Source: Reticulascus tulasneorum (taxonomy: Eukaryota > Ascomycota > Sordariomycetes > Glomerellales > Reticulascaceae). Taken from it: a stretch of DNA of 64,000 nucleotides. Both the position numbers and the translations under genes were made by a program. Shown piece after piece: positions 11,843 to 23,600 of this stretch. Each line of letters begins with the position of its first letter. Within the stretch, counting starts at the first letter, position 1. The stretch is from assembly GCA_001557505.1 (NCBI GenBank), contig LSAX01000006.1, positions 1-64,000 on the forward strand, written 5' to 3'. A model generated the notes under the pieces. That model did not search any database, was not told the origin of the DNA, and saw nothing but the letters and a program-made list of their open reading frames with translations.

Positions 11843-14800
11843 ATTAGTGAAGAGGGGATCTATAGACTTCTGCTGGGAGATTGGTTTTGCCTGAGAATGC
11901 TGGCAGAAGTGCCGTCAGGATCAGCAAGGTTGCGATTGGCCTAGTCCCCTCATTTCTTTTTCTTTCCTTTTCGCACTAAAACCTTTTATCGACCGTCCTT
12001 CCCCTCTTGTTCTTTCACAACGTGATTTACTTGTTGCTATGAAAAGTAAGAAATCTCACGGGCATATTATGCCATTCTTAGGCAATCCTCTAAGAGTCAT
12101 GCATTTCGGACTTTGATATAATACTGGTATTGTTCTATCTTAGTGACGTCTACCCACACTCCATATCCCATCTATTAAGGTTAAAGATGGTGCAGTTTAC
12201 ACTCCAATGGCACCTAAGGTTAACAGCCATGCTAGTAGGTCTCGCATCCCGTAGTGTGGCAGACTAACGGCGGTCAACGAATCCCCATACGTGAAAACGA
12301 TTGGGCAATAAATGTACAAGTATAACTAATATTTTGGAGTGCTACATTCTTTGCCTCTTTGATTTCGACCTGGAAATCAGTGCAATGGATTTATTAGGGA
12401 GCGCGTGTAGGGTCATAAATAGAGTTTACTCATACAATCCCTTCTGCCACGTCCTTTGAGAATAACATATCCTGGAATAGTCCGCAATCCTCCGCTTTCC
12501 TCCAGATTGGCTGTCGTTGGATTAGCGTATTTCGGAATCATTGTGGCCGGATAAGCTCTTACTGAATTCTGACTACAAAATTCTCTACTTACTCTACGTC
12601 GCAGCAACCATCTGGCGTCAACCTCACGTGTGTAGCGACGCAGCTCCGAGGATCTCCAGGTGAGTGGAAAGCAAGATCGCTTTGGAGTGCGCTAATCGTA
12701 GACGATATGAGAGGAAGGCTGAAATCGGGTTCAGGATTGCTAATGCTCCGCCTCGAGGCTTGCTAGAAATGTCTGATACACACATTTTGAGTCGTAGATA
12801 TGAAGTCCGGGTGCCAATTCAGCTCGGATGTACGTACGCCGGAAGATCTCTCGTCATCAAGTTATCCAAAGAGATAATACACAACAAAGTCAGTATTTCA
12901 CGACAATAAAGGCTCTCAAGGTTCTAATACCTCCATGGCATGCTCGGAAATGGTCTCAATGGATCAAGCAAACTTGCTCGCCCAAAAAGGAGGCCAACCA
13001 CAAGCGTCAGATTATCGTATCCACATGGCATTTCCGGCAGCGTTTTTGAGCAAGTTTGAGCTGGAACTTTCACATGCTGGATGGATGTCCTATGACAAAT
13101 AAGAAGAACAAGATTTTCCAACGAAGAAAATGGATTCGAGTGGTTGTTGTTACGGGGTGACCCCCGTGGGTAAGAGGCCGACGCGGCCTGGCCCAGCAAC
13201 TCTCACGTGAGGTCCCACAGGCCTTCGGACGAACCCCTTGGGACCTAGCTAGGTAGCTAGAAAACCCTCATGAGCTTCTGGCGTAGTAGAGAGCTTCCCC
13301 ATTATCTCATTATAATCAATCAATAGTCTCATCCTTTAGACTAAGACCCTGACCAGGCCGTTACAGCTAGTACTTATTGAACGCTTTGCTGTTGTTCGCC
13401 GAATTGCAAGCTTTGGCGGCTCCGGAAATCACAGCCGTGTCCCAGGTCCTTTTGATCCGAGGCACAAAGACCGATTCGTATGCTTGCCGAAGAGTCTATT
13501 TGCACATGTCTTGGTGATTACCTCCCGTGGGCGTCCATACTTCCCACATTGAGTCCCTACGCATTGCTGGACACGAAGAGAGGAGAGAGTGTTTTTAAAG
13601 AGGTATTATCTACCTCACTGTACGTATTTCACTGCAGTGGATGAGTGCGTAGTCAAAAATGACACACCACGCTTGAGCATTACCATTATCCAGGACCAAG
13701 ATGCGATCATGGTACCTACTTCTTTTGTTATCAACATGCGGGGGTATGCATATTACTTGCATGAGAGTTCGTATTTGCCTGTCGTTTAGCAAATTGTGCT
13801 AACATAAAACTGGAGTATCTAGGGCGAGACACCGTGCGTTGACAATATCCAGAAAGTGATTCACTGGGATAGTGACAAATAGCCATATGCCAGGGGCCGG
13901 ATGATGCCGTGCAACCCGAACATGCTAACATGCCTACCTTGGTGCCCCCAGCAGAGACTGAGCAACAGTGTTTTGAAATTGCTATACTTGTTGGCGAGTC
14001 AAATGTCTAAGACGTACAGCTGTGATTTGCCCAAGATATTACTACCCGCAGTTCACTGCATCTGGCATTTGTAGATTTGGGGTTTCGGTCAGAGCCAAGG
14101 ATCTTGAACCGGGAGTGTCGTGCAAGGAATAGGAACGCGTGTTCCACCAATCTCAAAGCGAGAAAATGGTGTTCTGTTCAGATAATCTCCACCATCTTAA
14201 TCGGCGACCACAGGGGTTTGGGATGAAGTGAGACGAGTCTCGGATAACTTCCTATTAACTTTCAACGCACCACACGAGGTGATGTACCGGCCCCCTTGAC
14301 ATGAGACGAAAACCCCGACTCCTCATATCAAAATCAAGGGTGTAGCAAACTGATCGAAGCATGCTCAACACATGGGAAACAAATGCGGACATGGAACTTA
14401 CGAGACAACCAGTACCACAGACACTTCCAAGCTTGGTATGCTTTCGATAGTTCTAAGGTAGATATATATCAGTACACTTCACTACATAGGTACGACCAGA
14501 TGAGCCATTGCTGAGACTAACCACGTGACTAGGAGCATGCTTTTGGGCCAATCATGCATAATGCCAGAACCCTAAAGTCTCTATCTTCCAAACCACCTGC
14601 AATGCCCCACATACCAATGCTTCTAGATTTGTATGTGACTAATATCAATGTCAGAGTACACAGTTGGGGCCACAGTAGTCCTTCTGATTTGTCTCCCTTT
14701 CGTGGACAAGAAGAGATGCAGTCTATTGTTATTGTCAGGTGGCTTGGAGGATAATTGGACTTGCACACTCTTTTAATCTGCCACGAACTCACCCACTAAA

Positions 14801-15229
14801 TCCATGGCCCGAGAAACTCCATTCTTTTGTCACCGGTATTATTTAATTCGGATAAAAAGCTAGCACAAGATCATTTGCAACGGATTACAGCTCCTCGTGC
14901 AACAACCGGAAAGACAATATCATGTGCCGCGGGACCGAGCTTCGCGCACGCTGCAGGTACATATTCATATACTATATCCGCCACTGTTTGTAGAAGTTTC
15001 CATATGTCTTGAGTTCGTCCCTGTTTTGCAACAAGTATAAAGGATGTAGACCTGTTATAATTCTTCTCATTTCCATGGCGATAATATGTTCACATGCATC
15101 GAGTGATTTGGCACTGGCTTACCTGGACTGAAATCAGTTCTTAAGCAATATGCTCTAATTACCCAGCAACTTCGAAAACTCCATATCCAGCATGCTAATA
15201 TTATGCTTGTGATTCTTTAGCGTTGGACC
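11843..15229. other. 3.4-kb gene-poor stretch with nothing recognisable
   Basis: Only short ORFs (60-100 codons) occur on both strands, many opposite one another, with no shared domain signature and no tRNA- or rRNA-like fold noticed. Stop codons occur in all frames. There is no obvious long repeat or inverted repeat. It may contain heavily RIP-mutated relics whose reading frame I could not restore. Confidence 0.4.
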
Positions 15230-15239
15230 CACTTGATTC

Positions 15240-15606
15240 CCTTGACAGTCACAGGCTTGGGCTGCCCATTTTCGAAAAGAAAATAGAAATTAGGCATGCT
15301 GATACGTTATATTTCTTGGCGATTTCCTTTACTTGATCGATGTTGACCTTGTCAAAAGCGAACTGACCTCGAACGACGTGGCTGTCGGCCAACTTGGAGC
15401 GCGATGGTACGACAAGGCGGACACCAGTTGGCGTAAAGCTCGACAACGACGTTGGTCGTGCAGGACAAGAGAGCCTCGAGCTCTAAAACATTGGTAAATT
15501 TGGATACGTGGCCCGATGTTTCAGGGATTGGTGTGCGGTTTCCGGTCAAACTCTTATGAACGTTCTCAGTCAGCTTGGGAACTCGTTGGTTCATCAGCTT
15601 CTCCAA
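15240..15606 (-). pseudogene. Thioredoxin-domain relic (frameshifted)
   Basis: The minus strand reads VSKFTNVLELEALLS then VVVELYANWCPPCRTIAL, a thioredoxin beta strand and active site with CPPC in place of the usual CGPC. After about 15420 the frame changes and the fold resumes as KLADSHVVRGQFAFDKVNID, QVKEIAKKYNVSA and then IFF, the expected second half. The cis-Pro segment is damaged (ACLISIFF where AMPTFIFF is expected). The frame break and damage suggest a dead copy. It directly follows the oxidase relic upstream on the same strand. Confidence 0.6.
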
Positions 15607-15829
15607 TCGCTAGTCATAATGACTTTCAAGAGGAGACTGTTAGCCTGTGATTTACCCGGCATAATACATAGAAGACGACTTTTCACTAGGTAAATAAAAC
15701 AAAACCAGCGAGACGAAGATGCAGCACAGACATGTATGCATAATCGAGGAGCAAATAATAACAAGGTACGGGTTGGGATAACAAATGGCGTCAACATGTA
15801 AGAGATGCATTCTGACTTACATTGATTCA

Positions 15830-16180
15830 AGACTCTCTTGCTTCATGGTGTAGTTAACATAGCTCTTCTGCGGTCCTTGGTGCTCCATTAGCGCGGAGCG
15901 CATCTTCTCGCTCAATTCGTCAACTAGCTTGTCCAATGCTAGGTTTCTCTATGGTGCGTCATATGCGACGACAACTGAACTGTTTCTAACATCAGCATTT
16001 TGTTCAATGCAGTCATTAAGAAGCAATGATGATAAAGAGATATCTAAACGAACAGGTGTGCTTTAAAGTGGCGATGAGCATAGGCTGTGCTCCTCGAGGG
16101 AATAGCCCGGCCCTCCGGGCTGGCGTAGGCTTCAATGAAGCTGTATGAAATGGTAACTCGGGTAATGCGTTCTTTGCCTA
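15830..16180 (-). pseudogene. C-terminal relic of an FAD-linked (berberine-bridge-like) oxidase
   Basis: Reading the minus strand: FIEAYASPEGRAIPSRS and TAYAHR, then NSSVVVAYDAP, a stop, RNLALDKLVDELSEKM and GPQKSYVNYTMKQESLESM ending at a clear GTAAGT donor (about 15829). This order (Tyr-Ala-His-Arg, then a Tyr-Val-Asn-Tyr segment before a Tyr-Gly / Glu-Pro-Trp tail) matches the C-terminal BBE segment of fungal FAD-binding oxidases as I recall them. In-frame stops and missing connecting pieces show that it is not functional. A weaker ORF at 16132-16407 may be more of the same gene. Confidence 0.5.
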
Positions 16181-16651
16181 GTTGAAGACATTGTAGAATT
16201 CGAGAATGTCAGATGGGGCATATTGCTTGACTCCTGGTAAGGCGTGTAGTTACTTGAGTCTAATTCGTTGTCGACCTTCTTGAAAATAGTTTGAAAATCG
16301 CAAGGTAGGCTAAGGGAGGCGATAGCGACAGTGAACAGGGCATTACCTTTATATAGGCGAGAGCGTATACACTCCTTTACGGAGGATGCGCTAGAGCTTG
16401 AATTCAAACCCTGTTACGCAGGACTTTAGGTAGTTATGTCAGAAATCTTCGAATTTCAGAGTAATATTAGATCCCAATCCTTGCCCCCCCTTTGCTGGCT
16501 TTCGTTCACTACCAGTTTTATTTAAACATTTTGCAGATACGACGGATGGTATACCTCGTTTGGCAATCATATATATGATAGGCATCTTTGCCATGATGAG
16601 AGCTCGCATTATCAATTTTAACCGTAACTTAACAGCTCAAGATATTGGGTT

Positions 16652-19377
16652 TTACCCCGTAACACCAGTACAATAATAGTAGTTCGCCCAAAAGAATGAA
16701 TCACAACCTCCATCTTGAGCCAGCAACGAATTCCAATTATAAAGGTTGTCTAGACTGATGCCATTATCGTCTGCAAACTTCGCACACCAATCCCCAGAAT
16801 TTGCCTTACCCCACCTGTTACAGTTAGACGGTGAGTTGTTATCTAACGTGGGTGATGGAGCCGGGGAGGCAGTTGTTGTGGTCGGAGGAGGCGGGTCGCT
16901 CCTCGTGATGGAGGCCGTGTCGGTAATTCCCACACAGTAGGCATAGTCCGCCCAGAAGCCCAAGCTGCAGTCCTCGGATACAGCCGGATTCCATGCCAAG
17001 AATTGTTGCGCCGTGATAAGATACAGCTGCTCGATGCTCCAGCACGAGTCACCGGACTGCACGGTATGCCAGCGTATGCAGTTAGCAGGTTGACCCGTTT
17101 GAGTTGGTGATCCAGGGTCGGGGCCTCCTGTTTGTGTGGGCGACGATGTGGCAGTTGGGCTTTCGGTAAGCACAGGATCATAAGGATCAAACCAGTCTGG
17201 TGTACGTATGCAATAAGCTGCCGATACCCACAGATTGGAGCAGTCGGAGCCGACAGCTGGGTTGTAGGCGAAAAACTGCTCGAAGCTGAGATGATACTGT
17301 TTCTCAATTTGGCTACTAATCTTTGGTCAGAAGACGCACTTAAATAAATATGTGAAGGACAAACTTGCCATGTCCATCCAGGGTAGACGTCGGCAAACTC
17401 CATGCAAGTCTCAATGTATCCTCCTCTTATAGGGAACGAGTAAGTTGCAGGCGCCGCGCCAGCTGGAGGGCTGCCAAGGTACAAATTTCCACAGTACCTA
17501 AAACCAGAGTTAAACGAGCATTCCGACGCAGAAGTATTACCCAAAGACGGGTTCCAAATCCCGAAGTCAAAGAGAGGAACGTCCAGGACGGAGACTGCGC
17601 GCTGGCATTGACTGGTAAACCAGGTGCCTGTTCCATCATCTTGAAACATGCCACCATCAAAGTAGATATTGCAATCTTGACGAGTACCTGCGGCCAATGG
17701 TAGTCGTGTCTGCGTCGGTGGGCTGCTTGTCGCGGGACTAGTCACAGAGCCAATCTGGCTAAAAGGTACCATGCCGTCTGTGGCCGTAGGATTTGTCGCC
17801 CCCGGACGGCCAGGATATGTGTTGACTGGGAACTAGCGTGTGAGTCGTACATCCAGTGAAAAATATGAATGTAGAAATAAACTTACTATCCCCAACTGCT
17901 TTCACGCAATAACTGTAGTCTGCCCAAAGATTTGTGCAGTTATCGTTTACTCCGGGGTTTAAGAAGACGAAATCAGGTAGAGAGATTCCAAACTTTAAAG
18001 TTAACTGGTTGCAATAATCCCCCTTTGAGACTGAATAGAATTGGCCGCAATACTCATTAGTTTCTGGTCCGATATTGGTTGGGACTGGAGCCGGCGATAT
18101 AGGGACCGTTGGAGCCAGAGTTGTGCTTGGAGGTGGTATATATGGCGTTCCGGGGTTGGAAACGCACACCTCTGTTCCGTTAAGGCGGGCAATATTATAG
18201 CAGCCGGCATTGATTATCTTAGATATTGGTAAGCCATTGAACAGAGAAATACAAGAGCTCAATACACCATTCCTTACCGGGTTCCAGGCACGCAGTTGAG
18301 GCACGGTGATTTTTGCACGCGATGCAATCTTCTGGCACGTGTCTTCGTCTAAAACTGTGATAGTGCTGCAAGTGTTGGTCAAACAAACATTACCACTTGT
18401 AGGGAAATCGACACAGGAGGCCGTCAAGTTGTTATCGATTAACAGCCAAGCTGTTCCTATCCCCTGAGACTTTGAGATACTATAGCATGTGTCCCCCCCC
18501 TGGATCGAGTATAGTTTTCCTGCACATTCTGGCGCGCGTGTTGGCGTTGCAGTCGGACTAACTTCTGTCAGCAATGTGTCGCTTCAAACTACTGGAAGGC
18601 TCCTTACGGTGTCCATGGTGCAGTGGTTGTGGTCAACGGTAAATCTGTGACCTCACAGCTGGAGGTCATAGACTCATAGATGGATGAACTGCGTAGTACA
18701 GGTCCGTCATAGAATGGCGAGCCGGCCTGAAACTGTAGCATCTTGACGAGACATAGATCACAGGGATCCGTTCCATCGGCTGCTTGAACTCGAGCTGAGA
18801 CTGAAGAGTTGCCAGCTCTTGTAAGGTTTTTAGCTAGGGGAGCTGGTTCTGTTACGTTCCCAGCGATTCTCAGTGCTGACGACGCATTTAATTAGTATAA
18901 TCAAACGGGGTGGGTTACAATGCTCTGGACGTAAACCGTACCCTCGGAATTCTGATCAGTGGCTTGAGCCGCTGCGGCAGCAATAGGACTGCACCATCTG
19001 CCCGAGTCCTGCAAGCAAGCAAGGTCGAACTGATACCGGAGTTGTTGAGGGATCAATGTAACCGGGGTGAATTCCTCATTATAGCCATCCCAGGTTTGGT
19101 CCGTACACGCAGACTTGACATTGCTCTCAAATGAGGACAAAGCTGATCGACACGAATCTGTGCAAACATCTCCAAGCACATTTTCAGGAAAGTAGTAGTC
19201 AACCCGAAATTTCGTAATCATGTTACTACAGCCAATGTCAGAAAGCAGAGCACTAGCGCATTCTGTCGTCAACCCGTCTGGAACAGTGACGTTGTTGAAG
19301 AGTATATCCGCCGAGGCTATACACATCAACGATGCGAAAGCCACGGCGAAGAGTTGATGATACAGTGTGTTTGCCAT
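16652..19377 (-). CDS. Secreted multi-LysM chitin-binding protein
   Basis: Five exons, 19377-18942, 18875-18608, 18557-17887, 17825-17365 and 17320-16652, join in frame to 834 residues. The ATG at 19377 starts a signal peptide ([19 protein letters not shown]). A Cys-rich N-terminal region with [17 protein letters not shown] follows, then Thr/Pro-rich linkers separating about five LysM or LysM-like modules. Examples are [28 protein letters not shown] with [25 protein letters not shown] with FWADYAYCV, and a last, degenerate module with [15 protein letters not shown]. LysM modules bind GlcNAc oligomers; in fungi such proteins shield hyphae or mask chitin. The gene is divergent from the GH18 chitinase at 20691. 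Size, several modules and linkers fit the LysM partner genes of killer-toxin-like chitinases. Confidence 0.85.
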
Positions 19378-20690
19378 CTGTGACAGTCTTACCGATGCTG
19401 TCATTGATGTAAAAGAAGTGAAAACGAATAGAGATTTCCCAATCAAGCCTGAGAACTGGAGGGGTTTCTGCCACTTTAGCCCGTTTGCCTACTCCATGCT
19501 TAGTATCGAAGAGGGGATTGGGAGTGCGATGGTGATCGTAAATGTAATCTATTTTAGGGGTTGAGTGGAGCTTTCTTTATCTAATGGCTCTCCAGGATCA
19601 AGTGTGTCTTCTAATCCTGACGCCCTTTGTGGTCGTGGTACGGCACCTCGACGATTCAATATGACGGGCAATACTGTCTCGCGTGACCAATGAAGAGTAT
19701 CTAGTGCTCACACCCACTAAGCCCGTATTCATTGCATTATCTCGGGTAGCATCCAACCACGAAATGGGCAACAGATTCTGCAACCCTGGGGTTGCCGGAT
19801 AGCCGCAGGGCCTTGGCTCGATCTTCAGTTTATGTAGGTAGGTCGCAATCTTACATGCTGACTCCAGAGGTTCAAAGTTCAAGGCGGGCGGGAAATGCCG
19901 CTAGCTTTCAGATTTGAGGTGTGGGGTTCAATCTTTCCACCCCCGGAGCTTTGATCTTGACTAGGAAATGGGTTACCCCTGATCCTGCAGCTTTAACGCC
20001 AGAGAATTAGTCAGAGCCGTTGCAACACAGTTAAGTCCGATAAGGCTAGAGAGAGGCTTTTTATATGCAGGTCAGCTTATGCTTTGTTGAAATTAAGCTT
20101 ACCCTGTCAACAGCAATCCAACCTCGTAATCCAGCCTCGCAATCCAACCTCGGCTCAAAAGTCTCTAGCGATTATTAATTATTACTATGTAAAATGAAAA
20201 ACTCGCCTCAGTAAGTAGAATAGCGTTTAGTAGCCCCTGCAGACTCTATATTCTATTTCCGTTTCTCTCGGGCCCTTTTGATATTCCCATTGGAGAATTC
20301 GTCCTTCTCCTTGACCCCCTAGCAGTAATCATGACTGTCAGCCCTACTACTAAAGTCGACTGACGGGGCCGGTTAATCACAAGCACGATGTAGTGGCACT
20401 ACGTGTGTGTGTATATTGATTCGCAGAGAGGCCAACTTTTCATGGTTCTCGTACACGCATTGATCACTTGCAGCAAAATAAGCTATCTTGGCACAGGGTA
20501 AGCTTCTTACCCCCCTTTTCGATCTCCGGGGGTTTGATGGATGGGACTCGGAAACTCGGCACATGGAAGACTAGTACCTGAGTGCTTGTATGTACATAAT
20601 CATACCATCAACTCATGAAGGAGAGTTTTCACAACATAGTGCCCGATCTTGGACTTGTGACCTCCTGCAGTGAGGCATAGATTTCTTGCG
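19378..20690. promoter_or_regulatory. Shared promoter region between LysM and chitinase genes
   Basis: A 1.3-kb divergent intergenic region without a credible ORF. It contains three imperfect tandem copies of a 12-bp unit AATCCARCCTCG at about 20106-20150. Position alone suggests it carries the control elements of both genes. I cannot name a binding factor. Confidence 0.4.
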
Positions 20691-23600
20691 ATGATGCAAC
20701 TTAGAGCGTTAGTCCTTTTACTCACTGCATTGCTGCCCAGTGTTGCGACATATCCTCAGACACGGGGGGATACAAGTGTTGCAACCGACACTGGACACTT
20801 CTCAGAGCCTTTGTGTCGCAACAATGTTACCGAGTATGTCTCTCAAATGATTCGGTCATATATATCCAAACCAATCAAATCTAATTCATATCTAGCTACT
20901 TTGACTACTCTGCCAAGCGGAGGGATCTAGAGGATGCTCCAATATGTTCCTCCGAGACAATAACCGCTTCAGTTGAGATGGCTCGCATGTTTGCACGTCA
21001 AAATGCAGGCAATGATGATTTCAGTTGCAGTGAAGGACGGCCCTGTCGAAACGGTAGGATCCTACTCAAATACTTCCTTCTTCGTCCACATTGTGCACCA
21101 AATCAGCACTAAATTCTGCTTGCACAGGAGCCTGCTGTCCCAAAGCAACTGGCTGGTGCAATTATGGCCCAGAGGCCTGTGGTACAAATAACCAGTCACC
21201 GAATGATATCTGTTGGTCAAATTGCGATGCAAAGGCCGAATGCGGCAGGAATTCGGATCCTCCAGGGAAAACATGCCCGTTGAATGTTTGCTGCTCAGAA
21301 TGGGGGTACGATGACCAGTTATCGTCTCTTCGGAAATCGCCGCTAACTAATCGCAAATAGATTTTGCGGCATGGCAGACGACTTTTGCGCAGTATTACCC
21401 GACAACAAAGGGTGCCAGAGCAACTGTCCTCAACCTGGATCAGGCTCATCTGGCAGTAATGTACAAAATCGAATCATAGGGTACTATGAGGCATGGGCCC
21501 ACGACCGAGTATGCACAAACATGGTAAGCAAAAACGCATGAGCTCGCCAATGCTGCTCAACAATGGCACCAGACTTTTTGAACGTCTGCTAAGATGATGT
21601 AGGACTTTGAACAAATACCTGCCAAGGCTCTGTCGCATATATACTTCTCGTTTGCTTACATCACTCCGGGAAACTACAAGATTGCTCCTATGGACGACCT
21701 ACCAGAGGATCTTTTTGACAGATTTACAAATGTGAAGAAAAACAACGATGGACTCAAAACAATCGTAGCACTTGGAGGTTGGACTTTCAATGATAATGGT
21801 ATAGCAGTTTAAACTCTGTCTTCTGAGCTGCGACTAATGTCAAGGGTAGACACTGCCACTCAACCAGTATTTAGCAGCATGGTGGGCTCGGCTGGTAACC
21901 GCAAAACATTCATCTCCAATCTCTTTAGCTTTCTCCGAGAGCATGCCTTTGACGGCGTTGATTTCGATTGGGTTTGTGGCGATTGTCAGCTTCAACCCTA
22001 ACTTTGGCGCTAACCAATGGGCACAGGAATACCCCGGAGCTCCGGATAGAGGCGGTCACCCAGATGATGGGAAAAACTTTGTCCAGTTTCTGAAAGAGCT
22101 TGACGACGAGAATAATTTACAACAGCAGAAATATGTCGTCTCTTTTACTGTTCCAACAAGTTACTGGTATCTTCGATGGTTCGATCTAACAGCTGCGAAT
22201 TATGTAGACTTTATCAACGTCATGAGTATGTTCTACTCTCTTATGGTAGATATTAATGCTAACAGTCAACCTTTTAATTAGGCTATGAGTACACAATCCC
22301 GTTGATCTATATGCAAACGCTGAAAATCTGACAAGTTTTATAGCCTCCATGGTGTCTGGGACGCGCAAAATCCGATCGGAAATCATGTTCTGGCTCATAC
22401 CAACCTGACTGAGATCCAAATGGCACTTGATCTGTTCTGGCGTAACAATGTTCCCGCCAGCAAATTAAATCTCGGAATCGGCTTCTATGGTCGCAGCTTC
22501 CAGCTCTCGGATCCCTCTTGCTACCAGCCTGGGTGTGATTTTAAAGCAGGTGCTGCACCAGGACGGTGTACAGACAGTTCCGGTACTCTGTCTTACCGTG
22601 AGATTATGGACATTATCCAAACCCGAGAAATTCAACCATACTACGATGAGACCAACGCAGTCAAGTATATCACTTGGGATCAAGATCAATGGGTGTCATA
22701 TGTCAGTAGAAGGAGACTGGAGTTTGATCTAAGGAATTGCGGCTGACCAGACACCTCGCGCCATATCAGGACGATGCACAGACGTTCAAGCAAAAGATTG
22801 ACTTTGCAAATAATCTCGGACTTGGCGGTTTACTTATTTGGTCGGTAAGTTCGCCGTGTCCTAGTGGTTGAGATGCGTAAACGATTCTAATATGCTTGCA
22901 AAGATTGATCAAGACACCGATGACCTCGCTGCTCTAAAGGCTGTCGTAGGCGATGATGGTCTGACAAAATTCGGCACTAGCGATGAGGATTATTGGAAAG
23001 TAAGTAGCAGCACCGCCTTATTCATATGCGTCGAATCTCTATTATGGGAATTTAGACTAACATTCGCCCCTGCAGGACAGTTTCGTCAATCAAGACTGCT
23101 ACGTCTCCGACTGCGGCGGTGGATGCAACGCTGGCTTCATTTCAATAACTGAACTTAAATGTGGAGGGTTGATAGGGAAGCATCCTAAGAGCCAAATGTG
23201 TTGTCCCATTTCTGGCGCTCCAGACCCGAAGAAGTGCACATGGCGAGGCAGCGTGACCGCTTGCAACGGACAGTGCCATCCCGGCGAGGTTACCATGGCT
23301 TACAACAAATGGGGAGATGGTGGCTATTGTGTCTCGGGACACAAGATGTATTGCTGGTAAGTATTTGTCTACTTACCTATCTAGAGATGTGCAATATTTG
23401 GCACTTGACACTGACATTTGCATTCAACAGCGAGAGCCCTGGTGCAGAGAACGAATGTTACTGGGCGGGAGCAGATCAGTCATGCCGTTCAGGGGATACG
23501 GAAATGGTAAGTCATGTTTTCTATGTTGAAATTTCCTATCGCATGTAGGACAATGGTAACTAACCCAGTATACAAGACGTTCGAGGGCTACGACTACGGT

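Noticed and set aside
22845..22903. tRNA-like phrase (AGTTCGCC...TAGTGGTTGAGATGCG) in the chitinase
   Set aside because: It is a normal GTAAGT...AAAG intron; no acceptor stem or T-loop can be formed.
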